This document shows positions 8,496 through 16,669 of a stretch of DNA of 64,000 bases, piece by piece (the first letter of the stretch is position 1; the number at the start of each line of letters is the position of its first letter). The position numbers and the translations under genes were made by a program. The stretch lies in assembly GCF_001469955.1 (NCBI RefSeq), contig NZ_LOPU01000018.1, positions 622,001 through 686,000 on the forward strand, read 5' to 3'. This DNA comes from Haloprofundus marisrubri (lineage in GTDB: Archaea > Halobacteriota > Halobacteria > Halobacteriales > Haloferacaceae). The notes under the pieces are model-generated. The model did not search any database and had not been told where the DNA came from. It was given only the letters and a program-made list of their open reading frames with translations.

Positions 8496-9290
8496 ATGTA
8501 CGTCGCCGACCGGACGTGGCCGGAACTCGGAGAGTACGTCGCCGAACAGTCGCTCGCGGTCGTTCCGCTGGGTTCGACCGAACAGCACGGACCACATCTC
8601 CCGCTTTCGACCGACCACCTCATCGCCGAGTCGTTAGCACGGGCCGCAACCGAGCGGACGGGCCACCTCTGCACACCAACGATACACATCGGTGTCAGCC
8701 CCCACCATCGGCAGTTTCACGGAACGATGTGGGTCGACCCGCCCGCCTTTCGGAGCTATATCGAGAGCCTCACGCGCAACCTGACGTATCACGGCATCGA
8801 CCGCGTCGTCTACGTCAACGCCCACGGCGGCAACACCGTCCACCTCCGCGAGGTGGGTCGGCGTCTCCGCGACGACGGCGAGGCGTACGCCATCGAGTGG
8901 ATGTGGGACGAGTCGATTCCGGACCTCGTAAACGACATCTTCGAGCACAACGGCCCTCACGGCGGGCCGAAGGAGACGGCGATGATTATGCATATCGCCC
9001 GCGAGTTGGTGCGAGAAGACCAACTCGACTCCGCGCGCGACGGCGGCGTCGTCAGTCTCGCCGACGCCGACCCGCGGAAGTTCGGCGCGCGGACGTTCTA
9101 CGACGCGGCCGACAACACCGAAAACGGCGTTCTCGGCGACCAAACCGACGCGACGCCCGAGAAAGGAAGAGAGATTTTCGAGGCGGCGACGGACCAACTC
9201 GTCCACCTCTTGGAGTGGTTGGACGCCCAACCGTTCGAGTCGCTGCTGCCGAAACCGCACGTCGACCCGCAACCGGGCAGTCGGCGGTGA
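8496..9290 (+). CDS. Creatininase-family amidohydrolase
   Basis: 264 aa, the normal length for creatinine amidohydrolase-fold enzymes (creatininase, FAPy deformylase ArfB, MftE). Metal ligands are in place: E29 and H31 in GSTEQHGPHLP, D40 in STDHLI, H110 in VNAHGGN, and E160 in HGGPKETAM. The likely chemistry is metal-dependent hydrolysis of a cyclic or formyl amide. In archaea one member (ArfB) acts in riboflavin/F420 synthesis, but neighbours give no support for that here, so the substrate is open. It is transcribed alone, 30 bases after the membrane protein gene. Confidence 0.88.
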   Translation: MYVADRTWPELGEYVAEQSLAVVPLGSTEQHGPHLPLSTDHLIAESLARAATERTGHLCTPTIHIGVSPHHRQFHGTMWVDPPAFRSYIESLTRNLTYHGIDRVVYVNAHGGNTVHLREVGRRLRDDGEAYAIEWMWDESIPDLVNDIFEHNGPHGGPKETAMIMHIARELVREDQLDSARDGGVVSLADADPRKFGARTFYDAADNTENGVLGDQTDATPEKGREIFEAATDQLVHLLEWLDAQPFESLLPKPHVDPQPGSRR

Positions 9291-9373
9291 CTCTCTACTG
9301 AGAGTTACTTTCTCGTTTCATGATGTGATACTGAGGGAAACGTTGAGATATTCGGGGGTCTACTCTGGAGACG

Positions 9374-10165
9374 ATGCCCGATTCACGTCGCCGACGGTTC
9401 CTGCACGCCAGCGGCGTCGCCCTCCTCTCCGCAGTCGCCGGTTGTAGCGGCCTGTTAGCTCAAGACGAGATGCCGCCGTCGACGGCGGAACCGACGGCCG
9501 CACCCGGTACCGAAACGCCGGCCGGCACCGACGTGCCGACGGACGGCCCCTCCTCCACCGATGGCGGCGCGAACCTCCGCGTCGTCCACGCGGTGCCGAA
9601 CGCGCCGAACATCGATATCGTCGTCTTCGGCGACCCGGCGCTGAAAGACGAGACGTTCCGCCAGATAAGTCAGTATCTGTATCTCGGTGCCGAACAGACC
9701 GCCCTCAGCCTCGTGGCGACCGGCAACCCCGACCGCGTCTTCTTCGAGGAGACCATCGATTTCGAGGTCGCCAGCTACACCGGTATCATCCTCGGCGAGG
9801 CCGGAAACAACACGGATAGACCGCTCGAATTCCGTCTTTTCGAAGAGGACCTCTCGCTGCCGGAACAGGGGAGCGCCCGCCTGCAGTTCGTCAACACTGC
9901 GCCGGATGCTCAGACGCTGCGCGTCGTCTCCGACGACGAAGCGCTGTTCGGCGGCGTCGGTTACGGCGAGACGGCGTCGACGACGCTCCCGGCGGGGAGC
10001 CACCAACTCGAAATCCGAACACCGAACGGTGAGGCGGTGACGACGACAGAAGTCGAACTCGCCGACCGCGGGGTGTACACCGCCTTCGGGATGGGCTACG
10101 TCAATCCGGGCAACGCCCCGACGAACGCGCCGTTTCAGGTCGACGTCGCCGAAGACGGCGACTGA
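9374..10165 (+). CDS. DUF4397 domain lipoprotein, Tat-exported
   Basis: 263 aa. The N-terminus RRRRFLHASGVALLSAVAGC combines a Tat motif with a lipobox (AGC), so the mature protein is probably lipid-anchored outside the cell. A Thr/Pro/Glu-rich linker (residues 35-65) is followed by the DUF4397 domain (LRVVHAVPNAPNIDIVVFGD, then LVATGNPDRVFFEE and ARLQFVNTAPDAQTLRVV), two beta-sandwich-like halves. DUF4397 proteins are surface-exposed with unknown ligand. It is monocistronic. Confidence 0.88.
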   Translation: MPDSRRRRFLHASGVALLSAVAGCSGLLAQDEMPPSTAEPTAAPGTETPAGTDVPTDGPSSTDGGANLRVVHAVPNAPNIDIVVFGDPALKDETFRQISQYLYLGAEQTALSLVATGNPDRVFFEETIDFEVASYTGIILGEAGNNTDRPLEFRLFEEDLSLPEQGSARLQFVNTAPDAQTLRVVSDDEALFGGVGYGETASTTLPAGSHQLEIRTPNGEAVTTTEVELADRGVYTAFGMGYVNPGNAPTNAPFQVDVAEDGD

Positions 10166-10202
10166 ACCACCGATTTACCGACCCACGTTTTTCAGTTTCT
10201 CA

Positions 10203-10382
10203 TCAGGTCACGGCTCGAATGCCGCCGAAGACGACGACTGCAGCGAGCATACCGCCGACTGCAGCGGGTAGAAACAGCCTCGGATACTCGATACCGACGC
10301 TTGCGACGGCGAGAAAGACGCCGAACGCGAGGCCGGCGGAGAGCTTCCAGACGAGATACTGCGTCGGACGTGGGAGAACCAT
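10203..10382 (-). CDS. 59-aa two-helix membrane microprotein
   Basis: A short gene starting at the ATG at 10382. The product begins [17 protein letters not shown] and has two hydrophobic stretches, about residues 15-28 ([14 protein letters not shown]) and 38-54 ([17 protein letters not shown]), separated by GIEYPRLF, ending in Arg-Ala-Val-Thr. Composition and codon use are normal for the region. It fills an otherwise empty gap between convergent neighbours. No family known to me. Confidence 0.6.
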   Translation of the reverse strand: MVLPRPTQYLVWKLSAGLAFGVFLAVASVGIEYPRLFLPAAVGGMLAAVVVFGGIRAVT

Positions 10383-10465
10383 ACACGCTGTGGCGAACGT
10401 GGTTTGAAAAGAGTACGGGGAGAGTAGCTGCTGTCGGGTGCCAGAACGTGCGTTGCCGGACAGTT

Positions 10466-11011
10466 CTACGGCGTCTTGATGTACGCGTAACCGTCGCCGG
10501 CTTGCAGTTTCGTCAGTTCGCCGACGCCGGAGGGAACCGTCCCGACACCGTCGACGAGGTCGTCTTCGGTCGCGCTGAAGCGCTCCATCGTGTTCTCGCA
10601 GGCGCGAATCGAGACGCCCTCGTCGAGCAGTTCGGTCAGTTTCTCGGCGTGCTCGGTCTGTTCAGCGAGGACGAGTCTGAAGCCGGAGCCGTTGACGAGA
10701 AGGACCACGTCGTCGAGGTCGATGGTGTCGTCGGCGAGGAGGTTGCTGACGTTGCCGAGCGCGTGTTCTTGTTGCGATACGTCGCCAGTGAAGTGAAAGA
10801 CGGTGCTCATCGTGGGGTCGGGAGTTTCGGTTTCGGTTTCGGTCGCTGTGTCCGTTTCTTCGGGCGTCTCTGTCGGTTCGGACGTCGGCGACGCGGTGTC
10901 GCCGGTCGACGCCGGTGCGTCGGTGCCGCCGCCGACACAACCGGCGAGTGCGAGGCCGGTGCCGACGCCGGCGAGTTCGAGAACCCGTCTCCGGGTGTGC
11001 TCCGAATCCAT
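10466..11011 (-). CDS. Tat lipoprotein with C-terminal DsrE-like domain
   Basis: 181 aa. Residues 1-25 hold [19 protein letters not shown], a Tat signal with lipobox, then a Thr/Glu/Pro-rich linker (about 30-67). Residues 68-181 match DsrE/COG1416: [54 protein letters not shown], then [21 protein letters not shown]. The Cys in IRACENTM is at the position used for sulfur handling in related proteins. Most DsrE proteins are cytoplasmic, so an exported, lipid-anchored version is unusual. It is divergent from the mutase gene. Confidence 0.87.
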   Translation of the reverse strand: MDSEHTRRRVLELAGVGTGLALAGCVGGGTDAPASTGDTASPTSEPTETPEETDTATETETETPDPTMSTVFHFTGDVSQQEHALGNVSNLLADDTIDLDDVVLLVNGSGFRLVLAEQTEHAEKLTELLDEGVSIRACENTMERFSATEDDLVDGVGTVPSGVGELTKLQAGDGYAYIKTP

Positions 11012-11114
11012 TTCGGCTGGACAAAATCGGGGTCAAACCTTTATTATCGACGTGCTAAGCGGGGTTCCGCGGCGTTCGTGACACCGCGGATACACGCGAA
11101 CGCGTCTCTCGAAC

Positions 11115-11122
11115 GCTTAAGG
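11115..11122 (+). promoter_or_regulatory. TATA-like element of the methylmalonyl-CoA mutase gene
   Basis: GCTTAAGG lies 25-32 bases before the ATG at 11147, consistent with a leaderless transcript. Confidence 0.5.
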
Positions 11123-11146
11123 CATCGCCTATCTTCATCTTCGACT

Positions 11147-12829
11147 ATGTTCGACCCCGACGATTTGGAGGAGATTCGCGCCGCGAAGGCGGAGTGGGAG
11201 GAGGAGACGCTCGGGCCGACGCTGGAGCGGTTCGGGGAGCGCGAGGAGACGTTTACGACCGACACCGAGGGCAACGAGGTCGACCGCCTCTACACGCCCG
11301 ACGATATTTCGGACACGGACTACGTCGACGACGTCGGCTTCCCCGGCGAGGAACCGTACACCAGAGGCGTCTACCCGACGATGCACCGCGGGCGACTGTG
11401 GACGATGCGGCAGTACGCCGGGTTCGGCACCGCAGAAGAGACCAACGACCGGTATCAGTATCTCATCGACAACGGGCAGACCGGTCTCTCCGTCGCGTTC
11501 GACCTGCCGACGCAGATGGGCTACGACTCCGACGCCGACATGGCCGCCGGCGAAGTCGGCAAATCCGGCGTCGCTATCGACTCGCTGCGCGACATGGAGA
11601 CGCTGTTCGAGGGCATCCCGCTCGACGAAGTTTCGACCAGCATGACAATCAACGCGCCAGCCTCGGTGCTTCTGGCGATGTACGTCGCCGTCGGCGACCA
11701 ACAGGGTGTCGACCGCGACCAACTCCGAGGGACTATCCAGAACGACATCATGAAGGAGTACGTCGCGCGCAACCTCTACATCTACCCGCCGGAGCAGTCG
11801 ATGCGGCTCATCACCGACATCTTCGAGTTCTGCGCCTCCGAGACGCCCAAGTTCAACACCATCTCCATCTCGGGGTACCACATCCGCGAGGCCGGGTCGA
11901 CGGCCGCCCAAGAGGTGGCGTTCACGCTCGGTAACGGTATCGAGTACGTCCAAGCCGCTATCGACGCCGGCCTCGACGTCGACGAGTTCGCCCCGCAACT
12001 CTCCTTCTTTTTCAACGCGCACAACAACGTCTTAGAGGAAGTCGCCAAGTTCCGCGCGGCCCGCCGCATGTGGGCGAAAATCATGGAGGAGCGCTTCGGC
12101 GCGGAGAACCCCAAGTCGAAACAACTGAAGTTCCACACCCAGACCGGTGGCTCCACGTTGACCGCCCAGCAGGTCGAAAACAACATCGTCCGCGTCTCGT
12201 ATCAGGCGCTCGCGGCCGTTCTCGGCGGGACGCAGAGTCTCCACACCAACGGCAAGGACGAGGCGCTGTCACTACCGACCGAAGAGAGCGTCCGCACGGC
12301 GCTCCGAACCCAGCAGATTCTCGCCCACGAGTCGGGCGCGGCCGACACCATCGACCCGCTCGCCGGCAGTTACTACGTCGAAGCGCTCACCGACGAGGTC
12401 GAATCCGACGCCTTCGACATCATCGACGAAGTGGACGAGCGTGGCGGAATGCTGGACGCCGTAAAGGAGCAGTGGGTCCAGCGACAGATTCAGGAAGTCG
12501 CCTACGAGCGCCAGCGCGAAATCGAGACGGGCGAACGCGTCATCGTCGGCGTCAACGAGTTCAAAGTCGACGAGGAGGCGCACGTCGACATCGAGGACGT
12601 GTCGGAGGAAGACGAGCGTCGGCAGGTCGAATCGCTCCAGCAGTTGCGAGACGACCGCGACACCGAGGCCGTCGAGGACGCGCTTGAGGCGATTCGAGAC
12701 GCGGCACACGGCGACGCCAACCTGATGCCGCTCATCGTCGACGCGGTGAAAGCGTACGCGACGGTGGGCGAAATCTGCAACGTGCTCCGCGACGAGTTCG
12801 AGGAGTACCACCCCGGCAGCGCGGTCTGA
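11147..12829 (+). CDS. mcmA: Methylmalonyl-CoA mutase, large catalytic chain without B12 domain
   Basis: 560 aa. It isomerises (R)-methylmalonyl-CoA to succinyl-CoA in propionyl-CoA assimilation. This is the archaeal split form: the substrate-binding TIM barrel only, with the cobalamin-binding subunit encoded elsewhere. Substrate residues match the P. shermanii enzyme with an offset of one: Y90 in TMRQYAGF (Y89), R208 in EYVARN (R207) and H245 in SGYHIREAG (H244). The Tyr/Arg pair distinguishes methylmalonyl- from isobutyryl-CoA mutase, which has Phe/Gln. The frame extends far upstream, but the start at 11147 fits the promoter and the family. Confidence 0.95.
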   Translation: MFDPDDLEEIRAAKAEWEEETLGPTLERFGEREETFTTDTEGNEVDRLYTPDDISDTDYVDDVGFPGEEPYTRGVYPTMHRGRLWTMRQYAGFGTAEETNDRYQYLIDNGQTGLSVAFDLPTQMGYDSDADMAAGEVGKSGVAIDSLRDMETLFEGIPLDEVSTSMTINAPASVLLAMYVAVGDQQGVDRDQLRGTIQNDIMKEYVARNLYIYPPEQSMRLITDIFEFCASETPKFNTISISGYHIREAGSTAAQEVAFTLGNGIEYVQAAIDAGLDVDEFAPQLSFFFNAHNNVLEEVAKFRAARRMWAKIMEERFGAENPKSKQLKFHTQTGGSTLTAQQVENNIVRVSYQALAAVLGGTQSLHTNGKDEALSLPTEESVRTALRTQQILAHESGAADTIDPLAGSYYVEALTDEVESDAFDIIDEVDERGGMLDAVKEQWVQRQIQEVAYERQREIETGERVIVGVNEFKVDEEAHVDIEDVSEEDERRQVESLQQLRDDRDTEAVEDALEAIRDAAHGDANLMPLIVDAVKAYATVGEICNVLRDEFEEYHPGSAV

Positions 12830-12912
12830 CCGGAACTCGAACCGCTTCGAGAGACTCCGTTCTCACTGACGCTCCTCGTTCGACGGAGTACTGTCTCGTC
12901 TGACCATCTCGC

Positions 12913-12923
12913 AAATATATAAG
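12913..12923 (+). promoter_or_regulatory. TATA box of the sugar dehydrogenase gene
   Basis: AAATATATAAG, a strong archaeal TATA box, 30-40 bases upstream of the first ATG at 12953 and 45-55 upstream of the ATG at 12968. Confidence 0.65.
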
Positions 12924-12967
12924 AAAACAGACATAGATACATCACCCTCCGGATGCTGGGTGTCATC

Positions 12968-14311
12968 ATGCCTCAGAAAACGAGTCGGCGCGAGCTTCTT
13001 CGACGGGCGGGCGCTGCAGCGGTACTGGGTGTTGTCGGGTCGACACAGGTCGGTTCCGCTGGCGGCGCAACGGAAGCCGCGCAGGTGACGAAAACGGCGG
13101 AAGCGACGCAGACTGCGGGACCGAATACCGTCGGCATTCAGACGCTAACGGGGGGGTTCGAGATTCCCTTGGACCTCGCGTTCGTACCTGGCTCCAGACA
13201 AGCGTACGTCGCCGACCAACAGGGCGTCGTATCGGTGTACGAACCGGGTGGACTGCGCGACGAACCGCTGCTTGACCTGCGTGACACCGTCGAGTACGGC
13301 GGCGAGAAAGGCCTGCTCGGCATCGCGGTCCATCCGAACTTCGCGGAGAACCGACGGCTGTTCGTCCGCTACAGCGCGCCGCTGGGCGCGAACGCGCCGC
13401 AGGAGTTCAGTCACACGTTCGTTCTCTCGGAGTTCACCGTGAACGCCGACGGTAGAACCGCGAATCGAAACTCCGAGCGAACCGTCCTCGACATCCCCGA
13501 ACCGCAACCGAACCACAACGCCGGTGACTTAGCGTTCGGCCCGGACGGCTACCTCTACGTCACCGTCGGCGACGGCGGCAACGGCGGCGACTTGGGGCCG
13601 GGACACGTCGACGACTGGTACGGAGCCGTTCCCGGCGGCAACGCCCAAGACGTGCGCCGAAACCTGCTCGGGAGCATCCTCCGCATCGACGTGAACGGCC
13701 GCGAGGGCGGAAAACCGTACGCGATTCCCGACGACAACCCGCTGGTCGGCCGGCCCGGGTTCGACGAACAGTACGCGTGGGGTTTTCGCAACCCGTGGCG
13801 ACTGTCGTTCGACCGCGGGCGACTGTTCGTCGCCGACGTCGGCGAGAGCGAGTACGAGGAGGTGAGTCTCGTCGAGAGCGGCGGCAACTACGGCTGGAAC
13901 GTCAACGAGGGAACGCACTGCTTCGCGGCGAACTCCTGTCCGGACCGGACGCCGCCGTCGGTCCGCGGGGGTGAACCGCTCGTCGACCCGATTATCGAGT
14001 ACTCACATTCGGGCGGGCCGCTCACCGGCAACTCCGTCATCGGCGGCTACGTCTACCGCGGGTCGGCGATACCGGGACTACAGGGCGCGTACGTCTTCGG
14101 GGATTTGGACGCCGACGGACAGTTGTTCGTCGCAACCGAGCCACAGGACGGCGGCAGGTGGCCGACACGCGTCGTCGACGTCGCTGGCGGCGGAAGCGGG
14201 CGACTCAGACGAATCTTCTCGTTCGCCCGGGACCCGACTGGCGAGTTGTACGTTCTCGGTGCCGGTGTCGATGGCGGTGCGGTACATCGGGTCGTACCGG
14301 CGAGCGGGTGA
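12968..14311 (+). CDS. PQQ-dependent sugar dehydrogenase family (soluble GDH/HHIP-type), Tat-exported
   Basis: 447 aa from the ATG at 12968; an ATG at 12953 adds five residues and is equally possible. The N-terminus has a Tat motif (SRRELLRRAGAAAVLG). The domain begins with EIPLDLAFVPGSRQAYVADQQG and shows the family landmarks GEKGLLGIAVHPNF, NHNAGDLAFGPDGYLYV, GDGGNGGD, GSILRIDVNG, WGFRNPWRLSFD, VADVGESEYEEV and GGNYGWN. It should oxidise aldoses or related compounds outside the cell, if PQQ is available; homologues also bind without catalysis. Transcribed alone. Confidence 0.9.
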   Translation: MPQKTSRRELLRRAGAAAVLGVVGSTQVGSAGGATEAAQVTKTAEATQTAGPNTVGIQTLTGGFEIPLDLAFVPGSRQAYVADQQGVVSVYEPGGLRDEPLLDLRDTVEYGGEKGLLGIAVHPNFAENRRLFVRYSAPLGANAPQEFSHTFVLSEFTVNADGRTANRNSERTVLDIPEPQPNHNAGDLAFGPDGYLYVTVGDGGNGGDLGPGHVDDWYGAVPGGNAQDVRRNLLGSILRIDVNGREGGKPYAIPDDNPLVGRPGFDEQYAWGFRNPWRLSFDRGRLFVADVGESEYEEVSLVESGGNYGWNVNEGTHCFAANSCPDRTPPSVRGGEPLVDPIIEYSHSGGPLTGNSVIGGYVYRGSAIPGLQGAYVFGDLDADGQLFVATEPQDGGRWPTRVVDVAGGGSGRLRRIFSFARDPTGELYVLGAGVDGGAVHRVVPASG

Positions 14312-14338
14312 GGTCCTCTTTATGTCGGTGATGGTTGG

Positions 14339-14992
14339 CTAACAGACCGACTTCGGGTTCAGACCGAGTTCGCCGAGTGCGTCGGCGTAGTCGTCGTACG
14401 CCAACTGAATCACGTACTCCGCCGTCGACTGCGCGCGTTCCCACTCCTCCTCGGAATCGCAGAGTTCATCTAAAAGTTCCAGCCCACGTCCGAGCGTCTC
14501 CTGCGTCTCGCTTTTCAACTCCCGGAAGAGGTTGGCGCGTTTCTCGTCGGCTTGGTTGACGAAGAAGCCGATAATCTGGGTGTGCGTCCGCAGCGAGACG
14601 AGCGAGCGAGCGACCATCCCGCCGGCAACGCGCGAGACAGTGTCGTCGCGTCCGCGGAGGTAGCCGTGCATCGGACCGGGGTCGGCGGCGTTCGCCGCCT
14701 CGACGTTCTCGTCGGGACCGCTTTCCATCGCGGCGACGACGCGTTCGTAGTGCTCGGCCTCCTGGTCGGCCACCGTCTCGAACACCTCACGGGCCGTCTC
14801 GTGGTCCTCGTCGTCGGCCCACGACGAGAACGTCCCGTAGGCGGCGGCTTCGCTCCCGGCGGCGACGCCGAGCACCGACTTTGCATCTAGCTCCGCGTCG
14901 GTCAGCGCGACGAGCAGTTGACTCGACCCCAACCGGTCGAGTTCGGTTCGCTTCGACGCTTCGACGGTTTCGCGGAACTCGGTGGCGTCCAT
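14339..14992 (-). CDS. Ferritin-like / rubrerythrin-family protein
   Basis: 217 aa from the ATG at 14992. All-helical. The segment GSEAAAYGTFSSWADDEDHETAREVFETVADQEAEHYERVV has the Glu ... ExxH arrangement of a di-iron ferritin-like bundle, and the second half (FFVNQADEKRANLFRELKSETQETLGRGL) could supply the remaining helices. No C-terminal rubredoxin Cys pairs, so it is not a full rubrerythrin. Likely roles are iron binding or peroxide detoxification. It is divergent from a rhodanese/MBL gene. Confidence 0.75.
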   Translation of the reverse strand: MDATEFRETVEASKRTELDRLGSSQLLVALTDAELDAKSVLGVAAGSEAAAYGTFSSWADDEDHETAREVFETVADQEAEHYERVVAAMESGPDENVEAANAADPGPMHGYLRGRDDTVSRVAGGMVARSLVSLRTHTQIIGFFVNQADEKRANLFRELKSETQETLGRGLELLDELCDSEEEWERAQSTAEYVIQLAYDDYADALGELGLNPKSVC

Positions 14993-15129
14993 GTACGTCG
15001 TGACGGCCGCGCGCCAGTTCAACGTTGCTCCCAGTCGACACGCCTCACTTCCCTGCCGACGCGCAACGTCGGCCGTGTGACCGTCGGACTCGGCGCGGAT
15101 TTTTCGGCGTCGGACCCCTAACCGGAGCC

Positions 15130-16287
15130 ATGAGTTCCGACGAAGCCACACTGTCGCCGGCAGTGTTAGCGACCCGACTCCGTGCGGGTGAGCGTATCCA
15201 CGTACTGGACGTGCGCAACCGCGCGGAGTCAGAACAGTGGCCGCTCGGTGGTGACAACGTCGAGACCACACATCTCCCGTACATGCAGTTCGTTCAAGCG
15301 CAGGCAAAAGGCGACGTCGCCGATGTCGTCACCGACTTCGACGACGGCGAGCAGGTGGTCGTCATCTGCGGACGCGGCGAGTCGAGTGAGACCGTCGCCG
15401 ATGCGCTCCGTGACCACGGCGTCGACGCGGTGAATCTCGAAGACGGGATGCGTGGGTGGGCGCGCGTGTACCACGCCGAGGAGTTTGACGCCGATACCGC
15501 GGGAGCGACGGTGATTCAGTACCAGCGTCCCGCGAGCGGTTGTCTGGCGTATCTCGTGGTCTCGGATGACGAAGCCGCCGTCGTCGACCCGCTCCGGACG
15601 TTCGCCGAGCGGTACGTCGAAGACGCCCGCGAGTACGGTGCCGAACTCCGATACGCACTCGATACACACGTCCACGCCGACCACGTCAGCGGCGTGCGCG
15701 ACGTGGCCGAGCGAAGTGACGCGGAACTCGTGGTCCCCGAAGGAGCGACCGACCGCGGACTCGCCTTCGACGCCGAAGAAGTCGACGACGGCGACGAACT
15801 CCGTGTTGGCGACGTGATACTCGAAGCGATGCACGTGCCGGGGCACACGACGGAGATGACCGCCTACCGGGTCGGAAACGTCCTCCTCGGCGGCGACCTG
15901 CTGTTCACCGACAGCGTCGCTCGGCCGGACCTCGAACGCGGCGACGACGGAGCCGAGGGAATGGCGCGCCAACTCCACCGGACGCTCCACGACCAAGTGC
16001 TTTCGCTGCCCGACGAGACGGTCGTCGCGCCGGGTCACTACAGCGACGCGTCGACGCCGGCCGACGACGGCACCTACACCGCGACGCTCGGCGAACTGAA
16101 AGCACGACTGGAGGCGCTGTCGATGGACGAAGAGGCGTTCGTCGACTACGCGCTCTCGGCGATGCCGCCGCGGCCGAACAACTACGAGGAGATTATCTCG
16201 ACGAACCTCGGCCGCGACTCCGTCGGCGACGAGGAGGCGTTCGAGTTGGAACTCGGGCCGAACAACTGCGCGGCGACGGCGGACTGA
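15130..16287 (+). CDS. Rhodanese plus metallo-beta-lactamase-fold protein (persulfide dioxygenase-like)
   Basis: 385 aa from the ATG at 15130. Residues 5-115 are a rhodanese domain with active Cys80 in VVICGRGESSETV. Residues 120-330 are a glyoxalase II/ETHE1-type MBL domain with H180, H182, D184 and H185 (THVHADHVSG), then HVPGHTTEMTAY, GGDLLFTD and APGHY. A tail of about 55 residues follows. The combination points to persulfide or sulfane-sulfur metabolism. The usual fusion puts MBL first; here rhodanese is N-terminal. It is next to, but opposite from, a 2Fe-2S ferredoxin. Confidence 0.9.
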   Translation: MSSDEATLSPAVLATRLRAGERIHVLDVRNRAESEQWPLGGDNVETTHLPYMQFVQAQAKGDVADVVTDFDDGEQVVVICGRGESSETVADALRDHGVDAVNLEDGMRGWARVYHAEEFDADTAGATVIQYQRPASGCLAYLVVSDDEAAVVDPLRTFAERYVEDAREYGAELRYALDTHVHADHVSGVRDVAERSDAELVVPEGATDRGLAFDAEEVDDGDELRVGDVILEAMHVPGHTTEMTAYRVGNVLLGGDLLFTDSVARPDLERGDDGAEGMARQLHRTLHDQVLSLPDETVVAPGHYSDASTPADDGTYTATLGELKARLEALSMDEEAFVDYALSAMPPRPNNYEEIISTNLGRDSVGDEEAFELELGPNNCAATAD

Positions 16288-16336
16288 CGCCGGCGTCGCT
16301 CGGCGAGCGAAGAAGCGAAGAAGAACAGACAGACGT

Positions 16337-16669
16337 TCAGTCGTCGTCGGCCGCGGCGGCGTCGCTGGTCGCCTCTGCGTCCGTCTCGATGCTCGGTGGG
16401 TACTTGCCTCGGTCGAGTTTCAGGTCGCTCTGCGGGCGGGCCATGCAGGTGAGCGCGTACTTTTCGGCTTCCTCCTCGGTGAGTCCGCGCGCGGCGGGTT
16501 GGGTGACCTCGCCGTCGACGATTTCGGCCGAACACGCCAGACACATCCCGACGCGGCAGGAGTACTCTTGGGCGATTCCTTCGTCGATACAGGCTTTGAG
16601 AATCGTCTGCTTGTCGGACATTTCGATGGTCTCACCGGTGCCGACGAACTCGACGGTGTACTCGGGCAT
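16337..16669 (-). CDS. 2Fe-2S plant-type ferredoxin
   Basis: 110 aa. The cluster motif is C38-x4-C43-x2-C46 and C75 (SCRVGMCLACS, then LTCMARP), the plant-type 2Fe-2S arrangement; the N-terminal beta-grasp strand EYTVEFVGTGETIEM is also typical. It is shorter than the main haloarchaeal ferredoxin (about 129 aa with an acidic insertion) and carries an Ala/Asp tail instead. It is a soluble electron carrier; the partner is unknown. Confidence 0.92.
   Translation of the reverse strand: MPEYTVEFVGTGETIEMSDKQTILKACIDEGIAQEYSCRVGMCLACSAEIVDGEVTQPAARGLTEEEAEKYALTCMARPQSDLKLDRGKYPPSIETDAEATSDAAAADDD

Noticed and set aside
10301-11146. An upstream extension of methylmalonyl-CoA mutase by 282 codons
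   Set aside because: It is anti-sense to the DsrE lipoprotein; the family start and the TATA-like element support 11147.
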